Positions 22,101 to 33,752 of a DNA stretch of 64,000 nucleotides are shown here, in pieces (within the stretch, counting starts at the first letter, position 1; each line of letters opens with the position of its first letter). A program made the position numbers and the translations under genes. Under the pieces are notes generated by a model. That model was not told where the DNA came from and made no database searches. It saw only the letters and a list, made by a program, of their open reading frames with translations. The DNA is taken from NCBI RefSeq assembly GCF_033568475.1, contig NW_027331831.1, positions 12,586,001 through 12,650,000 on the forward strand, in the 5' to 3' direction. Source of the stretch: Henckelia pumila. Its lineage: Eukaryota; Streptophyta; Magnoliopsida; Lamiales; Gesneriaceae.

Positions 22101-23520
22101 ACTCTACCCTCCTTAAAAAATTCGTCCTCAAAATTTGACTTATCAAACCATTCAGGATAGCATGCTCGCATATCCTGCTTGGTTTCCCATTTAACTTCTT
22201 CAATCAACTGGTTGCGCCATAGGACTTTTACCATTTGGATCTCTCTTTTTATCAACCTACGAATTTATCTGTCCAAGATTTGAACATGCATATCCTCGTA
22301 GGACAAGTCTGGTGTCCATTCCACTGGCTCATGGTGAATAAAATGAGAAGGATTCTCCACATACTTCCTTAGCATGAAGATATGAAAGACATTGTGAACA
22401 TCCTCCAAGTTTGGAGGTAGAGCTACTTGATAAGCTCGAGCCCCAACTTTCTCTAGGATCTCAAAAGGTCCTATGTATCTTGGGCTCGATTTACCTCTCT
22501 TTCCAAACTTCATAACACCCTTCCATGGTGACACCTTTAAGAACACATGGTCACCTACTTCAAACTCCGTATCTCTACGCCGCTGATTAAAATAACTTTT
22601 TTGTCGACTTTGAGCTATCAACATTCTATTTCTGATCTTGGCTATCACACCTACTGTCTGAGTCATTATCTCTGGCCCCAAAACAGTGATCTCTCCCACT
22701 TCATCCCAGTGCAGGAGAGTCCTACATCTTCTCCCATACAATGCCTCACACGGAGTCATGCCAATAGTTTCTTGATAACTATTGTTATAAGTGAACTCCA
22801 CTAAAGGTAATTTCGATTCTCAATTACCTCCAAAGTCGATCATGCAAGCCCTCAACATGTCTTCGAGTATCTGGTTTACTCGCTCTGACTGGCCATCTGT
22901 CTGTGGATGGAAGGTTGTGCTGAAAGCTAACTTCATTCCCAATCCTCTATGTAAACTTTTCCAAAATTTCGAGGTGAACTTAGGATCTCTGTCAGATACT
23001 ATTCTCACGGGAACCCCGCGCAGTCTGACTATTTTTCGAATGTACAACTCTGCATTCTGATTCATTGAGAAGTTATTCCTGACTGAAACAAAATGAGCTG
23101 ACTTTGTTAGCCTGTCAACTATCACCTAGATTGAGTTCATTCTTCGCGGTGAAACTGGCAAGCCTACCAAAAATCCATCGTAAAATCTTCCCACTTTCAT
23201 GTGGGTATTGACAATGGTTTCAAAAGTCCTGCCGGCCTCTAGTGCTCAATCTTCACCTGCTGACAATTCAAACATTCACTCACAAATCTTACAATGTCCT
23301 TCTTCATACCCGACCACCAATATAAGGATTGAAGGTCCTTATACATCTTCGTACTTCCTGGATGAAGGAAATATGGAATAGTATGTGCTTTAGTCATCAT
23401 TTCTTGTCTTGGTGAATCTACCGCTGGCACCCACATTCTACCTTTGTGATGAACAATGCTGTCTTTGATGGTATACAGTGTACACCCCTTGGCCTCATCT
23501 CTATTTCTCCACGCTATCAA
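22058..23520 (-). pseudogene. gypsy integrase and chromodomain-like tail
   Basis: Minus strand, several open pieces. The zinc-finger part is 23520-23239 (H-P-G-S-T-K-M-Y-K-D-L, then C-L-N-C-Q-Q-V-K). After stops near 23230-23130, the catalytic core 23125-22820 keeps S-D-R-D-P-K-F-T-S and Q-T-D-G-Q-S-E-R. The C-terminal part 22801-22265 holds the GPF/GPY-like K-S-S-P-R-Y-I-G-P-F-E-I-L. A final piece with V-K-W-E-T-K-Q-D-M matches the chromodomain-like tail and runs into the LTR, ending at 22058. It is not translatable as one protein. Confidence 0.88.
22101..22126 (-). other. polypurine tract
   Basis: On the minus strand, TTTTTTAAGGAGGGTAGAGT lies directly before the LTR start TGTAAGG. Confidence 0.75.
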
Positions 23521-24226
23521 CTATTCATCACAAGCTTGACCTACTCGAATTCTATCGAGCAAACTTGGTACTACTGATAAGGCTGATAGAGTGCATACCT
23601 CCATTGGTTCGAATACCTCCAAACTCATCCGCTCAAAATCCGCAACTAACTCTTGCTGGACCGTTAATTGGTTCAATGTTTTAGACTTGCGACTCAGAGC
23701 ATCTGCTACCACATTAGCCTTACCTGGATGGTAGCTAATGTCATAGTCGTAGTCCTTCACCAATTCCAGCCATCTCCTCTGCCTCATGTTCAACTCCTTT
23801 TGAGTGAAGAAGTATTTTAGGCTAAAAATCTGACATTTCTCGCCATACAAATAGTGTATCCACAACTTCAAGGCAAATACAACCGCCGCCAACTCAAGGT
23901 CATGAGTCGGGTAGTTCTTTTCATGAATCTTCAGCTGTCGAGATGCATATGATATTACTTTATCATCTTGCATCAAAACAACCCCTAATCCACTCTTAGA
24001 AGTATCGGTATAAACCACAAAATGACCTGTGCCATTTGGAATTGCTAGCACTGGCGCTGACATCAATCTTTCCTTCAATTCTGCGAAGCTTTTCTCGCAC
24101 TGCTCTGACCAAACGAACTTCACACCTTTCCGAGTTAAAGATGTCAGTGGGAGAAATCTTGAATAAATCTCCTATAGTAGCCAGACAATCCCAAGAAACT
24201 CCGTATTTCTGTAGCATTCTTCGGAG
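23521..24226 (-). pseudogene. gypsy RT thumb and RNase H
   Basis: Contains W-S-E-Q-C-E-K-S-F (end of RT), V-V-Y-T-D-T-S (first RNase H Asp), D-L-E-L-A-A (Glu), [15 protein letters not shown] (last Asp). The F-T-D-H-K-S block is missing: C-Q-I-F runs straight into S-L-K-Y-F-F, an in-frame deletion of about five residues that removes one catalytic Asp. A frameshift separates it from the RT piece at about 24123-24230. Confidence 0.88.
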
Positions 24227-24985
24227 TCACCCAATTTCGAACTGATTCCACCTTAGACGGATCCACCTCAATCCCTTAGCTGAAACTATATGATCCAAAA
24301 ATGCAATTTGCTCAAGACAAAATTCACACTTACTAAACTTAGCATAAAACTGCTTCTCTTTCAAAATCTGCAACACTGTAGACAAGTGCTGATGATGCTC
24401 CTCCAGACTGCGAGAGTAGATCAATATGTCATCTATGAAGACTATGACAAACTGATGAAAGAAAGTTTGATCATGTTCATCAAATTCATGAACTAGTGCA
24501 TTGGTCAACCCAAATGGCATTACTAAGAACTCGTAGTTGCCATAGCGAGTCCTAAATGCTGTCTTCTGCACGTATTCATCCTTCACCTTCAGCTGGTGGT
24601 AGCCTGATCGTAGATCGATTTTAGAGAACACCACCACTCCTTGCAATTGGTCGAACATATCATCTATTTTGGGCAAGGGATATCTGTTGTTCACTGTAAC
24701 TCGATTCAGCTCTATGTAGTCAATGCACAACCTCATTGACCCATCTTTCTTCTTAACAAACAACACCGGTGCACCCCATGGCGATACACTCGGTCTGATG
24801 AACCCATTATCCAGCAAATCTTGCAACTGATCCTTCAGTTTTTTCATCTCAGTCGGTGCTAATCTGTACGGTGCTTTATAAGCTGGCATAGTTTCGGGTA
24901 ACAACTTTATCCCGAATTCAACTTCTCTGACTGGAGGCAATCCCACAACATCATCAGGAAAAACCTCCGGGAAATTCTTCACCAC
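24227..24985 (-). pseudogene. gypsy reverse transcriptase
   Basis: Minus strand. Motifs present are [34 protein letters not shown] and the catalytic F-I-D-D. Between T-N-A and the F-I-D-D box the residues are garbled (about 24490-24510), indicating compensating indels. The frame is lost again near 24240. Confidence 0.9.
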
Positions 24986-25527
24986 TTCACTTCTTTAAGC
25001 TTCGGTCGCTGCTTCTCCTGATCACCAGTTAGGCTTGCTAGGAAGCCTATACATCCATTACTCAATAATTTCCAAGTCGTTCCTTCTGAAATCATACCCA
25101 GTGTTCTCCTCTTAGATACAACATGAAACACAAATGGTTTTCCGTTCTGAACTTTCAAGGAGACGGTTCTCCGTTTGCAGTCAATAATAGCCTCATGATG
25201 AGCCAACCAGTCCATCCCAAAAATTGCATCGAAATCCACCATCTCCAAAACAATAAAATCTGCACACAATTCTTGACTCTGCATCTGAATCTTACAATTT
25301 CTTACCACACAACTAATTTTCAATTCTTCTCCTAATGGTAACCACACACAAAATCCCGAAATAGATTCATCCGGCAAGATCCCCAATTTCTTCATAAAAC
25401 TAACAGACATAAAAAAGTGTGTAGCTCTTGTATCTATCAACACGAAAGCAGGTAATTCAGCAATATGGATCATACTTGTGACGATTGTAGAATCCGGATC
25501 CACATGATCGTGAGTCATAGCGAACAC
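24979..25527 (-). pseudogene. gypsy aspartic protease region
   Basis: The expected active site D-T/S-G-A-T-H-S-F reads D-T-R-A-T-H-F-F, so the Gly next to the catalytic Asp is lost. The following F-D-A-I-F-G-M-D-W-L block confirms the protease fold. The open frame overlaps the RT frame by a few bases, showing a frame change near 24980. Confidence 0.85.
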
Positions 25528-25529
25528 TT

Positions 25530-26535
25530 TTCCTTTAATAGGCTCCTTTGATTGCGGGCAATCCTTGGCAAAATTCTCTGGCTTCTTGAAAATAAAGCAA
25601 GTATTAGTCCCAAGAATGCATTGACCTGAGTGTGGCTTCCCACACTTCTAACAGATAGGCGCATTAGCCGGCTTTTGAGCATTGGCGTTCAACTGATTCT
25701 GCCCCTGAGGTCGCACATGATTGGGATTCTGGCGCTGCTACTGTTGCTACGGTTTCCTCTGAGCCGAAGCTTGGTACGACCTCTTTTGACTAGGCCCCTG
25801 CAGATCTCTCCCTTTGTAGCTAACCCTCTTCGCCTGTGATTCTTTGATAATATCATTCATGTCTTTCTCTGATAACATAGCCTCGTCGACTGCTGCTCAA
25901 TAAGTGTTTGCCCCACTTAATCTGACATCACGGCGAATGGAGGCATTCTGTCCCTCCATGAAATGCTTTAACTCTTCTGCAGCATTTTCAGAAATCATGG
26001 GCACAAGGTATCGCTCACTCTCAAACTTCTTCACATATTCAGCAATGGACATGCTCCCTTGACGGAGCTCCAGAAATTCTTTGGCAAGTTTGGTCCTGGT
26101 GCTGACTGTAAAATATTTCTCATAGAACATATCTTTAAATCTGTTCCAAGTCAAAGTAGTCATATCCATAGCAGAACGGGCTCCCTGCCACCAAACCCGT
26201 GCATCATCACGGAACATAAAGATAGCACACCTCACACGGTCTGCATCAGTGAGCTGCATTTATTCAAAAATGGTCTTCACTGACTGCACCCATTCCTCGG
26301 CTACAATAGTATCAGCCTCTCCTTTGAACTCTGGTGGCCCTAGATCCTTAAACTGCTTAAAGATCGGGTTGGTTATTAACGGCCGATTGTTGATCTGCCC
26401 GTCTGCTTGAGCTTGGATTAACTGTTGGATCTGTTCTCCTTGGGCTCTACTCTGCTCTTGTAACAGATTCGCCAACCCAGCCAAAAACTAGTTATTCTGG
26501 TCGCCCTCATTGTTCGGATTCCTATGGTTAGCCAT
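25530..26535 (-). pseudogene. gypsy gag
   Basis: The probable start is the ATG at 26535-26533 (M-A-N-H-R-N-P-N-N). A TAG soon after, a TAA at the E/M boundary (26260-26262) and a stop after G-A-N-T-Y near 25897 break it. The capsid-like gag domain is recognisable from F-K-G-E-A-D through W-W-Q-G-A-R to A-E-Y-V-K-K-F-E. The zinc knuckle near 25570-25600 reads C-F-I-F...E...C instead of C-x2-C-x4-H-x4-C, so it is broken. Confidence 0.85.
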
Positions 26536-26721
26536 TTTCCTGATGTCCAACATAGTCCACATACTTAATTATATTTTTAAACACAAATATCATACTTGAA
26601 CATTCATAAAGCTTAAATTGCAACTACTAACATGCATCTTAAACAATCCATTACATAAAAACTTACAAACATGAAGACGAATCATAGGGTCGTGGCGAGT
26701 ATGCATGCGTGCGACAAATTT

Positions 26722-26732
26722 CTCTGATACCA
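26722..26732 (-). other. primer-binding site (initiator Met tRNA)
   Basis: TGGTATCAGAG on the minus strand, three bases inside the 5' LTR end at 26736. Confidence 0.88.
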
Positions 26733-26735
26733 AGC

Positions 26736-28828
26736 TATAACGTCTCAATTTTTCAATCGGAGCGTTACTAAAAACATACATATTTAAAAGATAAAAATTT
26801 GAAAAAAATAAAAAATTCTTTGCAGAAGCATCAACATCTTTATTAATAGGCGTACTAAAGTTCACAAAGATATGGAAAATAATATTCGAAAGACTCTGCT
26901 AAAAAAAAATTTGCCATCAAAAGAAATAATCAACTCATTTTTTCCTCAAAACATAAATATTGTTTAAACAACTCTCTTTCATAAAGCTCGCAGTCATGAA
27001 TCGCCCGTTGGACCGACCCTGCCTCTTCTTCATGCCCGCCCACGTAATCATCAATGAATGCATCAACATCGTCATTACCTGCACCATTCAAGTATAGTGA
27101 GTCCAAAGGCTCAGCAAGAAAAATGCATAAAAAGGGTTTTTCTAAAACTTTAAATGAGAAAAATATTACATATACTTTCATGCAACACATAACCTACATG
27201 CATCTTGATTTAACCATAACATAAAACATTTAAGGGGTGATGAAGTATGTGAATTGTGGTAATCGTCATAATGAGTCATTCATAGGTTCCTGTTCTACAA
27301 TAAGCATATGACATTACGCCCGTAAACTTTCATTCTTTGGATAGCCGTTCCGGAGCTCATCCCGAAGTGTATACCCCGTATAATCATCCCATGAGTCATG
27401 TTTGGATATCCGCTCCAGAGCTCATCCCGAAGTGCATACCCCGTGTAATCATCACAAGACACATAAACCATCAAAATGTTTTCCATGCAACATAACATTG
27501 ATCTTATCATATCATAACGTATCATGTCGTTGTCATGCATCTCGAAACTTCGTAAAAATAATGCTTTTAAAACTTCTCATGATAAAAACATGCATGAACT
27601 GCTTCTAAAACATTTCATGATAAGTAGATTTTATGAGAAAATCACATAGTCATGCAATACATAGTCTAACCGATCCACGTGAGCCGTTCCGTCCGTCCCG
27701 AATGATTCATTTTGAAACTTGCTCCATTAGAATTTCTTAAAATCACTTAAATGAGCTTAAAAGGTCATAAAATTGAATTTTAGACTAAACATGCAAAGTT
27801 TAAAAATTTTGGGACAGAGCCCCGCTCGCTCGAGTGCAGTAAACTGCCGCTCGAGCGAGACGCATATCTCGCTCGAGCAGCAGTTTCCTGCGCTCGAGCG
27901 AGAGGCTTGCTGTCGGGAATCCCTGGCAGCAATCGCACAAACGCCCATAGCCTCTTCTTTCCAATTTTTCCTGATCTAAACACCTTTTTTTCACCATAAA
28001 ATATATATTCTTTTGAAAGGAACCAACCTCGGACTGAAAAACTTCAAAACTTGAAAAGAATTTTTCCCCAAAACAACCAACATCAAAAGTTTGATTCAAA
28101 ACTTATATAAACATCATAGCACATCAAAATTTCTGCTTCTTAACTTCAAAATCCATCAAACCTCAATACATCTATACCCAAGACATCAGAAACATCTCAC
28201 GCTTCACGATTAAACATCATACTCATGAAATTTAGTAATTTACAAGGAACATGCATCGATCATCATAGAAACCACTTAGGGTTAAAACTTCAAAATAGAT
28301 ATAGCCTCAAATGAGTTTCAAAACAGTAAAAAATTTCTTGATTTGATTGATTGTAATTAACCTGAGCGATAGTACGATCTAGCCTTGAGAATGAAGAACC
28401 CTAACCTTGGATCGCAGTGTTGGAGCGAGAGAAAACTTGAGGGAAAAGAGAGCGTTCAAAATAAGGATTCAGAATAAAATTCTGAACGCTTATTTTTATT
28501 CTTAACTTGTGGCTAATGGGCTCCCAACATGGCCCATTAATTATACTTTAAATATTTTAAAATTTTACTCTCTCATTAAATAAAATACACTGCCTCCCAT
28601 TAAAATTTAATTAAAATAATTTTCATAACTTGCTCAAAGGCTGACATCGTCCCTACGACCCAATTAATTACCATCTGAAAACTTTAAAAAATCACATCAC
28701 GTCACATAAAATTTCATACATTAAAATATATCAAAACATTACAATTAAATATTCTAAATAGCATGCATTACATCACATAATTTAATTAATTTAACATAAT
28801 TAAGCTAGTAGACTTTTTGGACCTTACA
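26736..28828 (-). repeat. 5' LTR of the 20028-28828 gypsy element
   Basis: 2,093 bp, collinear with 20028-22100. Its inner end has decayed (plus strand TATAACGTCTC versus TGTGACGTCCC). The outer end is followed by the TGCAG duplication. It also has the CCGGAGCTCATCCC repeat (about 27337-27462) and a reduced CGCTCGAGCG cluster. Confidence 0.9.
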
Positions 28829-30504
28829 TGCAGGCATGGAAATTTCTGTTTGAATTAATCGGGAAAACCTATTTGTTCCCTTTGTTTGGGGTTTTGATAA
28901 TCATGTTGATTCAACTCCACCGTTGTTTTTTCTCACCATTATTTGCTTGTTTGAATTAAGCAGGATGAGTGCCTGTGTTTATCGGTCCATTTAAATGTTA
29001 TGTTTTCCTACATCTCTGTCATTATTTGCTTGTTTGAATTTGTTTACTAAAGCACTTGGCAATTCATGAACATGTATTAATATACACTTTGAATACCGAC
29101 TAACTAATTCTGATTTTAATGTCATTAGTAAGAAAAGATAATTTCTTATTTCTACGGTTGCCAACTTTAAATAGGGAGTGTTTTGAAGAACTTTTACTTA
29201 TTTAAAAGTGATTTAAGTAGAGATTATTTTGAAGTTGGCGAAAAGCTAAAGTAGGAGTGTTTGGTAATAGAAGTTGAAAGCTAATGCAAGCTAAAATTTA
29301 GTGTTTGGAGAATAACTGCTTTTAAGCTTAATTTTTTAATTGAATGATAATCATACCCGTAGGCCGTGTTTGGTTGGGATGATAACGGTGGATAAAGCTG
29401 GAATTCATAGGTTTGTCACATGTTTGGTTCGGTTTTTAATAAACCTATTTACTCCTTTCAGGAAAGGATAAGCTTGTATTAAAGCTGTATAAATAAACCC
29501 ACCAAAAATCAATGACTAATAATGCATGACTTATAACCCATCTTTTCCCAAAATAACCTCTGCTCTGTCTGCAACACTTTCTTTCCCATCGTTCATGCAT
29601 TGCCAAAAAACAACGATATAGATAGTTTAAAAAATGAAATCCAGAAACCAAATTTGACAAATGAAGTGGGTAGGAAATGGTGTAATCAACAGTCAACACA
29701 AAGCTCCATATCAAACAAATATTTTTTTTGACAAATGGAACTTTCAATTTCATCCTCAAATTACGAAAGAAAATTATGGTTTCCTATCGTAATTAGCCTC
29801 GAATTAATCGGAGACTAGATCGACACTGGATCTTGGTCTGAATCTAGCATGGTTGGCCTCACTCTGATATATACAATCTCCACAAACTTCAACTATTCCG
29901 CCACAAATATCCATGACCCCTCTTTACGAATTTTTGCAGCGGAATGCGAAAGTTAAGGATGAAACAATTATATTTTGAGTATTTTATCCTAATTATTTTG
30001 TAGGTCTGCAAATTAATGGCTCCGGTCTTGGAGTGTAATTTTTATTTTTTTCATTACTTTGATTTTTTATTAAAAAAAATTATAAGTTAGGGGTATTTTG
30101 GTCCTATTGTTAAACCCTATTCTTTTAATCTTAGACATAAAAATCAAACCAAACATACCATTATTTAATCATGCATATTACATATCATCTTCTATCATTA
30201 TTTTAATCACCAATTTACTTATCATTCAATAATCCCATCATTCGTATCAAACCAGCATTTGATTATTTAATTTCTGATACTCATACTATATATAAAAAAT
30301 GAGTTTATATATTATTATTACATTATGAATTTTGTATCAAAAATATTTTATTTTTTATAACATGAATACTTGAAAAAAATATATAATATTAATAATTATA
30401 ACATGAATACTTGAAATAATATATAAGATTAATAATAATATAAATATAAAAAATGACAAAATTTATATAAATATACAAGATATGTACAAATATTTATGAA
30501 AATG

Positions 30505-30543
<39 letters not shown>

Positions 30544-31505
30544 AATGCTTGTAATAATAATGTAAAATTTAAAAAAAATATTTTTTTAAAAAAATTATTG
30601 TAATAATAAATTAAAATTAAAAAAATATTTTTTTTAAATGCTTGTAATAATAATGTAAAATTAAAAAAATAACTTTTTTAAAAAAATAAAAGAATAAGTG
30701 ATATGATAATTTTATTAAGGGTATAAATATCAACTCGTAATTTTATACCTTAAACAAAAAAAAGAAAAAAAAAACATGAGCAAAAATCATCAAATTTTAG
30801 CTTGTTGCTTTTAGGTAAAAGTTGTAGAAGCTAAAACAGAATTTAAAATTTACAAACACTCAAAAGCACTTTTATGCAGCTAGAAACTAAGAAGTACTTT
30901 GTAAAAATTCTACCAAATTAACACTCTCTTAGTCGGCATTTGTTGCTTAAAATTAATGTTACTTGGGGGTTAATCACGTCATTTTGCGACTTTCATTTTG
31001 CCCTCATTGCATATTAATAGAATAATTAATATATGTTTGGGATTTTGATTGAGGCTCATTGGAGAATTTGATCAAGAATAACTGAAATGCAATTAAAAGA
31101 AGACAGTTTTCGAGACGAATTGACTATATCACGAAGCCTTTTTTTGGTCATGTGATAGAAAAAGGTTCAACCAAGATCAGTTATTACCAATGCTGAACTA
31201 TATCATATAGCATCATTTCACTGGACTCACTCGATTTTAAGACCACAAAATTGCCCAACTTTTTTGTCATAGAGCTAGCAATTTATAATAATAGCTATTA
31301 TTCTTTGTGGCTTGGGACTTTTTTTGGATCCTAGTAGCTATGATTCTTTGGTAGAAATATATGCGAGTCCAATATTTCAGTTTGTGTTAACCAGTAAAGC
31401 TTGATGTTTTAAGGAACCGTTCCAAGATTTCAGTTTGTAAATATATTGTTCGTTTATATTTTGATATAATGTAGAATTGTTTTTTTGCATAACTAGCAAG
31501 ATGAT
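28829..31505. other. intergenic or intron-like DNA with DNA-transposon remnants
   Basis: No gene. Between about 29361 (GGCCGTGTTTGGTTGGGATG) and 30255 (ATCCCATCATTCGTATCAAACC) the ends are roughly inverted. The outer DNA (about 29160 and 30925) also carries the TGTTTGG and AAGCTTTT motifs usual in plant MITEs. This suggests a non-autonomous DNA transposon nested in another. An (AT)n tract is at 30508-30534. The rest is A/T-rich. Confidence 0.4.
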
Positions 31506-31760
31506 TTGGTTGAGTATGTTGGCATGATCGTCGCATCTTTCCAAGAGTTCGTGGCGAGCAAGAAGAAGGATGAAAGACCAAACGGTATTAAAATATACGA
31601 GGTTGTCTCTAGCATAACTGGACTTACGGACACCGAAAGATTTAAGGCGATTCAAAAATTGATGAATGGCGACGTTGAAAATTTTACATTATTAAAAGCA
31701 TTTTCAGTCTTCAGATGAGGAGAAAAAAATGGGTGCATTTTCTTATTAACTCGTTATTAT
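31506..31760 (+). pseudogene. Myb/SANT-like protein, C-terminal exon fragment
   Basis: A T-rich stretch ending in AG (about 31480-31500) precedes an open frame encoding about 70 residues. It resembles the C-terminal part of plant Myb/SANT-like proteins of unknown function, the group related to PIF-transposon Myb proteins: I-Y-E-V-V-S-S-I-T-G-L-T-D-T-E-R-F-K-A-I-Q-K-L. After the TGA at 31716 the expected D-E-E-K-K-K-W-V-H-F-L motif appears in other frames, so at least two frameshifts have occurred. No upstream exon with the DNA-binding domain was found, so this is probably a decayed gene or captured exon. Confidence 0.5.
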
Positions 31761-33194
31761 TCTAGAATTTTGTTTAGAAACTAACAAGTTAAAGATTAGA
31801 TGTTTCTTTGTTGATATTTTGGTGTTACGACTCATGTCTATTCTAGAATTTAGATTTAATGTTTTTAGCTTATGAGGATGAATGCTACATCTATTTTATA
31901 TGTTTGCTTTGTGAGAAAAATGTTAATACTTTGTTATATATATATATATATATATGTGTGTGTTCTTGTCTATTTAAATAAATAATACATAAAATCTATT
32001 TTATTTTGAGTTGGATATGGTTATTGTGTTATCATAATAATTATTTTAATTTCAAAATATATTTTTTGAATATTGGATATGTGTTAATATAATTTTTTTT
32101 GATTAATATATGTTACTAATTGATTTCATTCAATTAATTCCACGAAAAATATTTTTTTATGTTACTAGTATGATGAAAAAAATTGAAGTTTAATATTATC
32201 ATAAGTTATATTTTTTTTGAAAAACATAAATATTTTGTTTAAAATTTATTTATGTAAATTTAGTATTTAATCTAATAAAAATAAAAAAAAGTTTAAATTT
32301 ATATTATTTTAAATTGAACATGGTTATTTTGCAATCATAATACTAATTTTAATTTCAAAATATATAAAAAATAATATACTCGAATTTTTTATTATTTTAA
32401 ATTCTTAAATTTTTTAGCCAAGCATTCTAATCAATGGATTTAAAATTTCACTTTGAAATTCTATGTTATTCCAAGCAAGAGATTTAATAATAATAAAAAA
32501 AAAATTCAAATCAATAGATTTTCAAATCCATTTATTTGAAATCCGCTCTCAAAGTAAAATACCTCAATCCAAGCACAACCATATGGTTCTATCCTCACTC
32601 CAGGTCAAATTCTCTATATTCTCAATCTCCCTCAGGTATCCGAGAGATGATACAGATTTCAGAGCGAGAAGGAGGCTCTCATGCAAGCGGTATCATACAT
32701 ACAAGGGGAGCTACCGATTAATATTATGGTAGTGTTTGGGAGAGCGTTTGAGAAGAACTTCTTAGCTTTTTCTTCAAAAAATTCTAAAATTTTGTGAAAT
32801 TTTGTAAAAAAAAAAAGCTGAGAAGTGTTTCTTAGAAGCTTTCACAAATACTACTCATATATCTAAAGGTAGCTGCCCTTAACTCTTACTCTTATAGCTA
32901 TTTAATAAGTCCTATAAATCCATTAAAAGACCATTACGATGCTTTTAACGTAAAGCTACATAAACTCATTAACTCATAGCTACCATTAAGGAGTAAGACA
33001 TGTAGACATGCTATTCTATTTCTTAAGGTGCCTCAGAAATAGGCAGGTCTTTAGCATCTTTAACTCATTAGATCTCTTTATCAGAATGGTCGGCTCGATA
33101 ACTCGTATAAAGTGTTCTAGACCTTCGAATAGGAGGTCTGTCTCTCGGGAAATCTCATTTATAATTAGTTATAATTGTTTATTAACGAGGTATT
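31761..33194. other. AT-rich intergenic DNA with one MITE
   Basis: No coding region. It contains an (AT)n tract (31938-31954) and the MITE at 32728-32855. The short open frames around 32460-32730 match no family I recognise. Confidence 0.5.
32728..32855. mobile_element. short MITE with long inverted ends
   Basis: About 128 bp. The left end GGTAGTGTTTGGGAGAGC and the reverse complement of the right end (GAGTAGTATTTGTGAAAGC) pair over about 45 bp. Only an A-rich centre separates the arms. The exact target duplication is unclear. Confidence 0.6.
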
Positions 33195-33681
33195 TGATAA
33201 GTATAAGCATATTTTAATAAAGTAATATATATAAATAAAGTTTGTAGCTAAATTTTTAAGACCCGCATTTTAAAAGGACCAATCCCTAATTTTTAAACCC
33301 TAAAAGGGTTAATTTGAATTTTTAGACCCTAGAGGGGTTAATTTGCAATTAAGCACATTTTTTACCTATAAATATCCATGAATTTCTTTATTTCAAGGTA
33401 ATTGATTTCTCATTCCAAAAGCTCTCAACTTTTGTTATCGCGGAGCGGGTTATCGCCGGGTGATCACTCGACGCCTCTAATGTTTATTCGTGAAGCAGGT
33501 GACAACCCCGAGGAAATCAAATATTGGATCTTGACTTCTTCAATTGATCCAATGGAGCAGGAGATCATTGGACTTCTTCAGGTGATCTAGCGAAGCAGAA
33601 GATCGTTTGAGTTCATACCTCCTAATTTCGATAATCAACCGATTTACTCTAATTAAGGGAGACAATTATTCGCCCGCATCA
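33195..33681 (+). repeat. 5' LTR of the Tat element
   Basis: 487 bp, TGATAAG...CCCGCATCA. It contains CCTATAAATATCC (TATA) near 33366 and is followed after three bases by the primer-binding site. It is collinear with the LTRs at 56683, 59654 and 62947. Confidence 0.88.
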
Positions 33682-33684
33682 GAT

Positions 33685-33701
33685 TGGCGCCGTCTGTGGG
33701 A
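33685..33701 (+). other. Tat primer-binding site
   Basis: TGGCGCCGTCTGTGGGA, the conserved primer-binding sequence following Tat LTRs. It occurs again, mutated (TGGCGCCGTCTATCGG), at 44050-44065. Confidence 0.85.
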
Positions 33702-33752
33702 AACTCACCTATTCACTGAAGATGCAAACGTGATCACATACTACCCGTAACA

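Larger units (their letters stand above)
20028..28828 (-). mobile_element. Ty3/gypsy element, full length, minus strand, inactive
   Basis: 8.8 kb. Two 2.1-kb LTRs (20028-22100 and 26736-28828) enclose gag, protease, RT, RNase H, integrase and a chromodomain-like tail on the minus strand. TGCAG at 20023-20027 and 28829-28833 is a perfect target duplication, confirming both ends. The coding region carries many stops, frameshifts and small deletions. The two LTRs differ at many positions, so the insertion is not recent. Confidence 0.93.
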
